DNA of 33,911 bases, from NCBI GenBank assembly GCA_011523735.1, contig WTGB01000129.1:1-33911 (forward strand), written 5' to 3'. The notes beneath the pieces were generated by a model. It was not told the DNA's origin, did no database searches, and saw only the letters and a program-made list of their open reading frames with translations. Below, piece after piece: positions 8,900 to 17,111 of this stretch (its first letter is position 1; each line of letters opens with the position of its first letter). Source of the DNA: Chloroflexota bacterium. Lineage in GTDB: Bacteria; Chloroflexota; Anaerolineae; Aggregatilineales; Phototrophicaceae. The position numbers and the translations under genes are program-made.

Positions 8900-11800
8900 A
8901 TGAGTGACATGACATCTGAGAAGACGGGGGCAATCCGCCGGCAACTGCTAGACAAACTGGAATGGCGCTGTATCGGACCGCATCGCGGGGGGCGTGTGGT
9001 CGCAGTGGCCGGAGACGTGGCGGAGAAGATGACGTTTTACATGGGCGCTTGTGCCGGCGGCGTCTGGAAGACGACCGATGGCGGGCTGTATTGGCGGAAC
9101 ATCTCGGACGGCTATTTCAACACGGCCGCGATTGGCGCGCTGGCGGTTTCGGCATCGGACCCGAATGTGGTTTACGCCGGCACCGGCGAAAGCACGATCC
9201 GCGGCAATGTCTCGCATGGCGATGGCGTTTACAAGTCGGTCGATGCCGGCTTGAGCTGGCGGCACATCGGGCTGAGCGATACGCGCCATATCGGCAAGAT
9301 CGTGATTCATCCGCGCGACCCCGATATCGTCTATGTGGCGGCTTTGGGTCACGCCTTCGGTCCCAACGAGGAACGGGGCGTCTTTCGCTCGACCGATGGC
9401 GGCGGCGTCTGGCAGAAAGTCCTGTACAAGAGTGAACGCGCCGGCTCGCATGACGTAGCGATGGACATCAATAATCCGCGGATTCTGTTCGCGGCTGTTT
9501 GGCAGGCGCAGCGCTATCCGCACAAGTTGGAGAATGGCGGACCGGAATGCGGCTTGTGGCGAAGCATGGACGGCGGCGACAACTGGCAGGACATCACGCG
9601 CAATCCGGGTTTGCCGCGGGGATTGCTGGGCAAGATTGGACTGACCGTTTCGCCAGTGCAAGCCGGGCGCGTCTGGGCGGTGATCGAAGCGGAGGACGGC
9701 GCGGTCTTCCGCTCTGATGATTATGGCGAGAACTGGATACGGCTGAGCGAGCAATCATTGCTGCGCACGCGTCCCTGGTATTACATGCACATCACGGCGG
9801 ATACGGTCGACCCGGATACGGTGTACATACAGAATTACAGCTTTTGGAAGTCGATTGACGGAGGCGCGAGCTTCGAGGCATTGCCCTCGCCGCATGGCGA
9901 TGAACACGCGCTTTGGATCGACCCGCAGGACAATCAGCGGATGATCAAAGGCGACGATGGCGGCGCTTGCGTGTCTTTCAACGGCGGCCGGAGCTGGTCG
10001 TCCATTTACAATCAGCCGACGGCGCAGCTCTATCACGTCTGCACCGATGACCGCTTTCCCTATCGCGTTTATGGCTCGCAGCAGGACAACACCGCCATCA
10101 CGGTGCCGAGCGCGACGGTCGATGGCGCGATCCATGAGCGGGACTGGTATGCGCCGGGCGGGGGCGAGAGCGGCTATATCGCGATCAAACCGGATGACCC
10201 GGATATCGTGGTGGCATCGGGTCCTATCGGGCAGCGCGCTTATAACGATCTGATGACGCTCTACAATCATCGCACCGGGCAGAAGTGGATCATCACCGCC
10301 TGGCCCGAGCTCTATGGCTGGGGAGTCGGCGCGGAGCGGATGAAATACCGCTTTCAGTGGACCTTCCCCATCATGTTCTCGCGGCATGACCCCGATGTGC
10401 TCTACGTTTGCAGCCAGCATCTGCATCGCTCGACCGACCTGGGCGCGAGCTTTGAAGTGCTGAGCCCGGATCTGACGCGCAACGATCCGGACAAGCTGAA
10501 AGCTTCGGGAGGACCCATCACGCGGGACAACACTGGCGCGGAGGTCTACTGCAACATATTCGCGCTGGCGGAATCGCCGCAGGAGCCGGGAGTGCTTTGG
10601 GCGGGCACAGATGACGGCCTCGTGCATATCTCGCGCGCTGGCGGGCATGAATGGCGGGAGATCAGTCCGCCGGATTTGCCGGAGTGGGCGCTAATCAGCA
10701 TCATCGACCTGTCGGTTCATCAGGCGGGCGCGGCTTATCTGGCGGCGACGCGCTACAAGCTGGATGACACCCGCCCTTATCTCTACAAAACAACGGACTA
10801 CGGCGAGAGCTGGACGGCGATAACCAATGGCATCCCCGAGCATGAGTTCACCCGCGTCATCCGCGAGGACCCGAACCGGCGCGGCCTGCTGTACGCCGGC
10901 ACGGAGACGGGCATCTACATCTCTTTTGACGACGGCGCGAATTGGCAGCCGATGGGGTCGCGTAGACACAGACCGTCCGGAAATCTGCCGGTCTGCCCGA
11001 TACACGATTTTGTCATTAAAGACTGTGACTTGGTTGTCGCGACGCACGGACGTTCCTTCTGGATACTGGATGACTTGTCGCCGCTGCAGCAAGCGCAGGC
11101 TGATATCGGCGCGGGCAGGGCGCAACTGTTCGCGCCGGCGCCAAAGAGGAGGTTGCGGACCTACCCCGGCTTTGGCGGCTGGGGCGAGAGCTATCCGGCC
11201 GACATGGTCAATTATGGGCAGGCGGGCACAAGCATGGCGGCTTTCATGAGCGGCGCCGCTGGCGACCAGCCGCAGTACCTCAACGCGGGCAACAATCCAC
11301 GGGCGGGCATCGTCTTCTGGTATCACCTGACTGAGGCGGCGGAATCGGCCGTCGCATTCAATATCCGCAGTCTTGACGGCGAGTTGATCCGGCGCTTCAG
11401 CAGCGACGAGTGGACGGATTTGTCGGCGGAAGCCGGCGTCAATCGCTTCGGCTGGAATCTGCGTTATCCGGGCGCGGTATCGGTCGAAGGACTTGACGGC
11501 GCCTGGGATAGACCCGATGGTCCGATGATCGTGCCGGGAGAGTATCTGGCGGAATTGCTCGTCGATGGCGAGAGCAGCGTACAGCGCTTTGAATTGCGCG
11601 CCGATCCTCGAGTGGAAGCGACTGACGAAGAGTATCAGGCGCAGCTTGAGATGCTGCTGGCGATTCGCGATCGGCTGTCGCAGAACAACGAATTAATCAA
11701 CAAGCTGGTAATCTTGAAAGCGCAAGTGGAAGCCTGGGCGGGGCGGAGCGAGGCTGAGGACCTGCGAGCGAACGCGGCTGCCATCGCCGCTGAAGTTGAC

Positions 11801-12064
11801 CGGCTGCTGCCGGAACTGATTAATGTGGGCTATACCGAGTCGCAACTGTACGCGAGCGGATTGCACGAGAAGTTCAACGCGCTGATCGACTCGGTGGACA
11901 GCGCCGATTATGCCCCGCCGCAGCAAGCGCGGGAGGTCTTCGCGCAGCTAGGCGACGAGTTGGATGGACACTTGGCTTACGTACGGACCGACCTGGGCGA
12001 AACCGTGGCGGACTTCAACGCGACCGTGCGGGCGCTGGGCTTGGAGGCGCTGGATCCGCTGTAG
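8900..12064 (+). CDS. VPS10/sortilin-like BNR-repeat propeller protein
   Basis: This protein has 1054 residues. At least ten Asp-box-type blades (S/T-x-D-x-G-x-x-W) run through the first 680 residues, for example T-T-D-G-G-L-Y-W, S-V-D-A-G-L-S-W, S-T-D-G-G-G-V-W, S-M-D-G-G-D-N-W and T-T-D-Y-G-E-S-W. The family signature A-T-H-G-R-S-F-W-I-L-D-D follows at about 713-724. An FlgD-like Ig segment (about 815-865) and a helical C-terminus follow. Such proteins are often annotated as glycosyl hydrolases, but catalysis has rarely been shown. Unlike many relatives it has no signal peptide: residues 1-30 are polar and charged and begin directly with the propeller motif L-E-W-R-C-I-G-P-H-R-G-G. The ATG at 8900 has only a GAATGAG-type ribosome site. 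Substrate or partner unknown. Confidence 0.85.
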   Translation: MSDMTSEKTGAIRRQLLDKLEWRCIGPHRGGRVVAVAGDVAEKMTFYMGACAGGVWKTTDGGLYWRNISDGYFNTAAIGALAVSASDPNVVYAGTGESTIRGNVSHGDGVYKSVDAGLSWRHIGLSDTRHIGKIVIHPRDPDIVYVAALGHAFGPNEERGVFRSTDGGGVWQKVLYKSERAGSHDVAMDINNPRILFAAVWQAQRYPHKLENGGPECGLWRSMDGGDNWQDITRNPGLPRGLLGKIGLTVSPVQAGRVWAVIEAEDGAVFRSDDYGENWIRLSEQSLLRTRPWYYMHITADTVDPDTVYIQNYSFWKSIDGGASFEALPSPHGDEHALWIDPQDNQRMIKGDDGGACVSFNGGRSWSSIYNQPTAQLYHVCTDDRFPYRVYGSQQDNTAITVPSATVDGAIHERDWYAPGGGESGYIAIKPDDPDIVVASGPIGQRAYNDLMTLYNHRTGQKWIITAWPELYGWGVGAERMKYRFQWTFPIMFSRHDPDVLYVCSQHLHRSTDLGASFEVLSPDLTRNDPDKLKASGGPITRDNTGAEVYCNIFALAESPQEPGVLWAGTDDGLVHISRAGGHEWREISPPDLPEWALISIIDLSVHQAGAAYLAATRYKLDDTRPYLYKTTDYGESWTAITNGIPEHEFTRVIREDPNRRGLLYAGTETGIYISFDDGANWQPMGSRRHRPSGNLPVCPIHDFVIKDCDLVVATHGRSFWILDDLSPLQQAQADIGAGRAQLFAPAPKRRLRTYPGFGGWGESYPADMVNYGQAGTSMAAFMSGAAGDQPQYLNAGNNPRAGIVFWYHLTEAAESAVAFNIRSLDGELIRRFSSDEWTDLSAEAGVNRFGWNLRYPGAVSVEGLDGAWDRPDGPMIVPGEYLAELLVDGESSVQRFELRADPRVEATDEEYQAQLEMLLAIRDRLSQNNELINKLVILKAQVEAWAGRSEAEDLRANAAAIAAEVDRLLPELINVGYTESQLYASGLHEKFNALIDSVDSADYAPPQQAREVFAQLGDELDGHLAYVRTDLGETVADFNATVRALGLEALDPL

Positions 12065-12475
12065 CTGACCCTGATGACCTCGAAGTCTGTTGGGCGTGTC
12101 CGATACTAGCGCGAATTCGCGCCAGATTGGGTCTACCCCCTTAATCCCCCCGTATCAACGGAGGGAAGCCAGTTTCAATGTGCGCGTTTGAGCTGGGCGA
12201 CGCTCCTCTTCTCTGATGATTCGGGACGATAACGTCGCCATAGAGATGGCGAGGGGGATGGCGTTTGTAGTGGTCTTGAAGGACTGGACAGCTAGTAGAG
12301 AGAGTATACTAGATGAACGATGATGGAAGTACGCTCGTGGAGAAAATACCGCAAATACAGATCGGAGACATTATGTTTCAGTAGTCCCATCCCCTGCAAG
12401 CAGGTTGGTATAACCTTTGATAAATGTGTTAAACTCAGGATGACCGGGAATTGACCGTAGAATGTTCTTGATCGC
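12065..12475. other. Gene-less spacer before the propeller-peroxidase gene
   Basis: This is 411 bases with no convincing ORF. It contains a GC hairpin (12146-12165) in the first half and an AT-richer second half (about 12290-12440) that may carry the promoter of the exported peroxidase. TATACT at 12305-12310 resembles a -10 box, but no -35 is properly spaced (TTGAAG at 12276 is 23 bases away). Confidence 0.5.
12146..12165. repeat. Imperfect GC-rich hairpin
   Basis: CCCCCCGT pairs with ACGGAGGG across the loop ATCA, with one C-A mismatch. It lies 82 bases after the propeller stop codon. No T-run follows, so a rho-independent terminator is not well supported; it may be a second kind of repetitive palindrome. 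Confidence 0.4.
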
Positions 12476-14836
12476 ATGAAAGCTCTAGCGCTGACTTTGC
12501 TGGTATTTCTGATATCGTCAGTCTCTTACGCGCAAGACAACATTAGTATACGTACGGTTGCCGAAGGGTTATATTATCCCGCTGGCATGGCTTTGCTGCC
12601 CGATGGCGGCTTATTGATCGCCGAAGCCGGCGGCCATGGAGAACGCAGCGCGGGCGTCAGCCTGCTGCGACCGGATGGCCGCTTGGGGCGTCTTATCTCG
12701 GGCCTTCCCAGCACGTTCTCGACGCAGAACCTGATCAGCGCCCCGGCTGTGGCTGTCTCGCCCGATGGCGGCCGGATTATCCTGGCCGTGGCCGGCTCAC
12801 AACTGTACAGCCTGCCGAGCGAAGTCGCGGGACGGCTGCCGGAGAGACCATTCAGCCCGGCTGAATTGGAGCGGCGCCAGGCGGATCGCGGCGGTCTGTT
12901 CTTCCTGCATCCATTTGATATTGCCTTTGCCGCATTGGGGGCGCCGGTGGTCACGGATGCGGCTGGCAACGGTTTGGTGCTTGAGGGCGGTGACAGCTCG
13001 CTTCGGTACCTGCATCGCTTCGCGGCGCTGGATAATCCGCGGCCGGTTGGCGGCCGGTTGGAAGCGCTGCCGGCCGGTCTGGCGCGAAAGGATGATTCAT
13101 TCTATGCGACGCTCTTGGGCGGCTGCCCGCATGTGACGAATAGCGGCGAGTTGGTGGCGCTGGCGGATGATGGAGGGCAGCGGACAATCGTAGACGGCTT
13201 GAATATGCCGATTGACGTCGCGGTTGACGAGAGGGGCGCGGTCTGGATTCTGGAACATGCTGCGGTAGCGCCGGGCCGGGAATGCTTCAGCGAGTTGGAC
13301 GAAGACGAAGCGAGCGGGCGGCTGAGCCGCATCAATGAGCGCGGCGTCCTGGAAACGGTTACCGAGGATTTGCATTTCCCGGTCGCGGTCTTGCCGCTGC
13401 CCGATGGCAGTCTCTACGTTACGGAAGCCTATTCGGGACGATTGTTGCAGATTCAATTCGGCGCTGAGGCGAGCCCGCCGCGGCGCTTCCCGCCTTATGA
13501 CAAGCCGGTGGCGGACTATGCCGAGTTGCGAGATTTGGATGCGGTTTTGCGCGCTGTCATTGAGGCGGAGGCGCTGAAACCTTATCCTGGGCGAGAACTC
13601 ATCGAGCCGGAAAGCGAAATGACGCGGCTGGGACGAGATCTCTTCTTCGATCCGATCTTGTCCGGCGACCAGAATATCGCTTGCGCCACGTGCCATCATC
13701 CGGAATTCGCTATGACGGACGGGCGCGTCTTGCCGATCGGCGCTGGCGGCCACGGGCTAGGCGAGAACCGGGCATTCCGCAAATTGATCAGCATGAGAAG
13801 TGAAGATGGTCGCGACCAGGTCGGCACGATCGTCAACCCCTTCATCGATGTCTTTATACCGCGCAATAGCCCCACGATTATCAATAGCGCCTTGCTGGAC
13901 AAGCAGTTCTGGGATGGCCGGGTCGAGCAGAATCCGGAGTCGGAAACAGTCGCAACGCTGGAGGATGCCATCAATGATCTTGATATCACCGATGCCTTGA
14001 TGGCGCAGGTGCTCTTCCCGATAACATCTCAACACGAGATGGCCGGTGTCACCTTCAGCGACTATCCGCCGATGGTCATCCGCTTGACCTTGCTTAATCG
14101 CTTGCGGGACAACAAGAATTATGCCGCGCGCTTCGCTGATGTCTTTGGCGCGGCGCACATCAGCCTGCGGCATCTGGCGGAGGCGGTCGCGGCATTTGAG
14201 CGGCAACTGATATTCACGGCGGCGCCCTGGGATGACTACCTGGCCGGTGATGACCAGGCGCTTAGCGAAGCGCAGAAGCGCGGTGGATTGCTGTTTTTTG
14301 GCGCGCTCAATCGGGAGGTCAACTGCGCGGTCTGCCATAGCGGCGATTTATTCACCGATCAAGGCTTTCATAACCTGTTGGCGCCGCAACTGGGACCGGG
14401 CAAGGACAACGGCGTCGATGGCCGGGATGACTTGGGGCGGGCGAATGTAAGTTTCGATTATCGCGATCAGTACCGCTTCAAGACGCCGAGCTTGCGCAAT
14501 GTTGAGTTGACCCCGCCCTACTTCCATAGTGGCGCGTATAGGTCGCTGGCGGATGTGATCTGGCACCATGCCGATCCCTGGCGGGCGAACATCCTGTATG
14601 ACGGCTCCGGGCAATTGCCGCGGGAGTTTCGCGATCAAGTGCTGCCCTACGATTTTGAGAGGCAGGCGCATTCGGTCGCCTTTCCAATGCGTGAGGGAAT
14701 GCCAGTCGATGAAGCGGAAGTGGCGGATCTGGTGGCTTTTCTGACCGCCTTGACGGATCCAGCCGCGCGCGACTTGAGTCACATCACGCCGACTGATTTG
14801 CCGAGCGGCCTGCCCCTCGATCCCTTGCCGCGTTAG
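12476..14836 (+). CDS. Exported beta-propeller fused to a MauG/CcpA-type di-heme peroxidase
   Basis: The protein has 786 residues and a signal peptide at 1-19 (cleavage probably A-Q, before Gln20). Residues 25-330 form NHL/ScyD-like propeller blades (repeated L-P-D-G, V-S-P-D-G-G, L-P-L-P-D-G-S-L-Y-V). Residues 375-765 are a bacterial cytochrome c peroxidase/MauG domain with two c-heme sites, C403-A-T-C406-H407 and C617-A-V-C620-H621. The family's F-K-T-P-S-L-R-N-V and Y-F-H-S-G motifs lie at 668-686. CCP/MauG enzymes reduce hydrogen peroxide or oxidise protein or small-molecule substrates outside the cytoplasm. The fused propeller may dock a substrate or electron donor. The heme domain seems complete and longer than average before the second heme. 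Electron donor and true substrate are unknown. Confidence 0.9.
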   Translation: MKALALTLLVFLISSVSYAQDNISIRTVAEGLYYPAGMALLPDGGLLIAEAGGHGERSAGVSLLRPDGRLGRLISGLPSTFSTQNLISAPAVAVSPDGGRIILAVAGSQLYSLPSEVAGRLPERPFSPAELERRQADRGGLFFLHPFDIAFAALGAPVVTDAAGNGLVLEGGDSSLRYLHRFAALDNPRPVGGRLEALPAGLARKDDSFYATLLGGCPHVTNSGELVALADDGGQRTIVDGLNMPIDVAVDERGAVWILEHAAVAPGRECFSELDEDEASGRLSRINERGVLETVTEDLHFPVAVLPLPDGSLYVTEAYSGRLLQIQFGAEASPPRRFPPYDKPVADYAELRDLDAVLRAVIEAEALKPYPGRELIEPESEMTRLGRDLFFDPILSGDQNIACATCHHPEFAMTDGRVLPIGAGGHGLGENRAFRKLISMRSEDGRDQVGTIVNPFIDVFIPRNSPTIINSALLDKQFWDGRVEQNPESETVATLEDAINDLDITDALMAQVLFPITSQHEMAGVTFSDYPPMVIRLTLLNRLRDNKNYAARFADVFGAAHISLRHLAEAVAAFERQLIFTAAPWDDYLAGDDQALSEAQKRGGLLFFGALNREVNCAVCHSGDLFTDQGFHNLLAPQLGPGKDNGVDGRDDLGRANVSFDYRDQYRFKTPSLRNVELTPPYFHSGAYRSLADVIWHHADPWRANILYDGSGQLPREFRDQVLPYDFERQAHSVAFPMREGMPVDEAEVADLVAFLTALTDPAARDLSHITPTDLPSGLPLDPLPR

Positions 14837-14909
14837 CGTTCCGGGATACCAGCCTCGCAAGTCACTGCTTGTCTCACACAGAATAACAAATCCGATCAAG
14901 ATAGATTCG

Positions 14910-14935
14910 TGTAGGGGCGACTCTTGAGTCGCCCG
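14910..14935 (+). repeat. REP-like palindrome, forward orientation
   Basis: TGTAG precedes arm GGGCGACTC (14915-14923), a TT loop and arm GAGTCGCCC (14926-14934). It lies 73 bases after the peroxidase stop codon, in the short gap before the cyclase gene. Confidence 0.85.
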
Positions 14936-15017
14936 ATCTCGGAATGCTCATGTCGCGGGCAAAACTGGCGAGATTTGCTAAACTATTAGCGATTCGTCTA
15001 GCTGAAGAGGTGAGGCT

Positions 15018-15893
15018 ATGAAAAACTCCGCCTATGGTAAATTGCCCCTGCCCCAATTGACGCCTGAGCTATTGACGCTGGTCAAGACTGGCGCAGTCTA
15101 CAGTTTGGGCGTTGATTTCCAGGAGGGCATGTTGACGCCGGGCGCGGCGATGAAATCTTATTCGATCGTGCCGCACCTCCGCCATAGCGATCCCTCCGCG
15201 ATTGAGCCGGGCACGGCGGCGGCGGAAGTCATCCGCATGTCCATCCATGTGGGAACGCATATTGACGCGCTTTGTCATATCGCTGAAAAGCGGAACGCGG
15301 CTGGGGAAGTGGATTCGGCCGGCGAGCCGCGCTTGTATGCCGGCGAAGGCAAGACGGTCGCCGCGAAAGATCATGTGACATCGGCGGGGCAGAGGCATCT
15401 CAGTATTGAGCGGATGCCGCCGATTGTGATGCGGGGCATATTATTGGATGTGGCGGGTTATAAGGACATCGAAACGCTGCCGCCCGCTTATCCAATTGGC
15501 GCGGCTGATATTCGTGGTACGCTGGAGAAGCAGGGCAGCCAAATCGGCGAGGATACGGCTGTGCTGGTCCGCACGGGCTCTTATCGGCTGCTGCGCGCTG
15601 GCGACCCGGTATACCGCGACGCCCAGACCGGCTTGAACCTCGAGGCGGCTCAGTTCCTGGTTTCGCAGGGGATGACCTTGGTCGGCGCCGACAATATGGC
15701 AGTGGAAGCCATGCCGCCGATGGACCATTCTGTGCATCGCTACTTGCTGGTGAACAATGGCATCACCCATGTGGAGAACCTGAATCTCGATGAGCTGGCG
15801 GCGGCGCGCTGCTATGAGTTCCTGCTGATTATCGCGCCTCTCAAGCTGACGGGGGCGACCGGGTCCTGGGTGAATCCGCTGGCCATCGCTTGA
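15018..15893 (+). CDS. Cyclase / kynurenine formamidase-like metal hydrolase
   Basis: This 291-residue soluble protein belongs to the cyclase family (PF04199), which includes bacterial kynurenine formamidase and other amide or lactone hydrolases. The hallmark metal-binding motif H-x-G-T-H-x-D-x-x-x-H is intact as H77-V-G-T-H81-I-D83-A-L-C-H87. G-A-D-N-M-A-V-E (about 233-240) is the second conserved region. GAGGTGAG lies just before the ATG and sets the start. It stands alone between a palindrome and the metallophosphoesterase gene. No tryptophan-degradation genes are nearby, so formamidase activity is not specifically supported; hydrolysis of another amide or lactone is equally possible. Confidence 0.87.
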   Translation: MKNSAYGKLPLPQLTPELLTLVKTGAVYSLGVDFQEGMLTPGAAMKSYSIVPHLRHSDPSAIEPGTAAAEVIRMSIHVGTHIDALCHIAEKRNAAGEVDSAGEPRLYAGEGKTVAAKDHVTSAGQRHLSIERMPPIVMRGILLDVAGYKDIETLPPAYPIGAADIRGTLEKQGSQIGEDTAVLVRTGSYRLLRAGDPVYRDAQTGLNLEAAQFLVSQGMTLVGADNMAVEAMPPMDHSVHRYLLVNNGITHVENLNLDELAAARCYEFLLIIAPLKLTGATGSWVNPLAIA

Positions 15894-16010
15894 CATGCGG
15901 CTTTTGATGTTTAGTCCGCTCGTGATGCGACAGCGAGTTAGGGGCAGGAGGCTTTGCGGATAGCGAAGGGCAGCGATACAATTCCCGCAGCGATCTGAAA
16001 GGCGGCGACC

Positions 16011-16808
16011 GTGCTAACTTTCCTTCACATTAGCGACAGTCATATCAGTGGGGATCCGGAATATAATCCACCCTGGGAGACAGCGCCCTCGCCGCATCCG
16101 AATCTGGGTGTGGAGCGTTTGCTTGCCATGATAAACCGGCTGCCTTTCCCGATAGATTTCATATTGCACACGGGCGATGTCTGCGCCGACCCGCGGGCGG
16201 AGGATTGCCGCAAAGCCCGCGAACTGCTTTTGCAGTTTCCGGGACCGATGTATTGCCTGCCGGGCAATCATGACTCGGCGGAGTTGATGATTGATCTGCT
16301 GCATGATGGGCGGCGGCTGCATGTCTTGCGCGATGACCACGTTGAGATTGCGGGTTATCACCTTGTGACGCTGGATACGAATGGCGCGGGGAACGGGGAT
16401 GTCCATGCGCCGACAATTAGCGACCCGCAGATCGAGGCATTTGCCGAGCGTATGAAAGCGACCGGCGGGGGACCGACCATTGTCGCCGGTCATCATCCTT
16501 TGATCGAGACGGGCGTGCCTTGGATAGACGAGGGCATGCGCGTGCAGAATGGCGAGCGGATTCACAGAATTTTGCGGCGCCACAGGGACAGTCTCGCCGG
16601 GGTGTTTCACGGGCATATTCATCAGAGCATGAATACGCATAGCGATGGTGTACTCTATGTCAGCTGTCAATCGACCTGGACGAACCTGGCGGGATATCCG
16701 GGTCTGGGCGAAAATGAAAGAGACGATCTGACGCCGGGCGGATTCAACCTGGTGATGTTAAAGGGGAGCCGCAGCTTTGTGCGGCGCTACCATTTGGCGC
16801 GGCAGTGA
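16011..16808 (+). CDS. Calcineurin-like metallophosphoesterase (CpdA/GpdQ type)
   Basis: This is a 265-residue cytoplasmic enzyme with all five metal motifs of the calcineurin-like phosphoesterase fold: D9-S-H11, G-D56, G-N86-H-D, G-H161-H and G-H202-I-H204. The order and lengths fit the class III cyclic-nucleotide or glycerophosphodiester phosphodiesterases, which use a two-metal site. The start is a GTG at 16011 with AAAGGCGGC upstream; there is no closer ATG that keeps the D-S-H motif at the N-terminus. It follows the cyclase gene after 117 bases on the same strand. The substrate is not shown by sequence. Confidence 0.88.
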   Translation: MLTFLHISDSHISGDPEYNPPWETAPSPHPNLGVERLLAMINRLPFPIDFILHTGDVCADPRAEDCRKARELLLQFPGPMYCLPGNHDSAELMIDLLHDGRRLHVLRDDHVEIAGYHLVTLDTNGAGNGDVHAPTISDPQIEAFAERMKATGGGPTIVAGHHPLIETGVPWIDEGMRVQNGERIHRILRRHRDSLAGVFHGHIHQSMNTHSDGVLYVSCQSTWTNLAGYPGLGENERDDLTPGGFNLVMLKGSRSFVRRYHLARQ

Positions 16809-17111
16809 GAAACAGCGCAACAGTTAAGCTCCTGCTAGTGCCGCCCCAAAAAATTGACCGGCAATTTCAAACGTGTTAAGTTTTATTGTGCCTCTTTGGG
16901 CTAAGTCGGTATGTATTCCGGCGCCTTTGTCAGGCTGGCCAGCGCGCCTGATGCGCATGTGACGAAAAGCATTCTATGGAGCGCGACAGTCTAATCCGCC
17001 AGCCGACGCTGCGCTCAAAACTTCACCAAAGCAAGAAGGAGGACTATGGTCGACAATCCTGAATATCGCAAACCTAAGTCAGATTCATCTTAGTCTATTT
17101 GGGAGAATCAC
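16809..17111. other. Leader region of the binding-protein gene
   Basis: These 303 bases hold a leader ORF (17046-17093) and a weak promoter-like pair: TTGACC (16854-16859) and TAAGTT (16877-16882), 17 bases apart. The -35 is good and the -10 is poor. If used, it would give a 5' leader of roughly 220 bases, long enough for control of the transport operon. Confidence 0.35.
17046..17093 (+). CDS. Putative 15-residue leader peptide before the binding-protein gene
   Basis: The near-perfect Shine-Dalgarno AAGAAGGAGG (17033-17042) sits three bases before an ATG that opens a 15-codon frame ending in TAG at 17091-17093. The peptide, MVDNPEYRKPKSDSS, is polar and has no signal character. Its stop lies 18 bases before the ATG of the binding protein, which has its own weaker site (GGGAGA). 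The strong site serving such a short frame suggests translational coupling or a regulatory upstream ORF. A decayed 5' end of a former gene is the alternative. Confidence 0.4.
   Translation: MVDNPEYRKPKSDSS

Noticed and set aside
12276..12310. Promoter-like TTGAAG and TATACT before the peroxidase gene
   Set aside because: The spacing is 23 bases, too long for a standard sigma-70 promoter.
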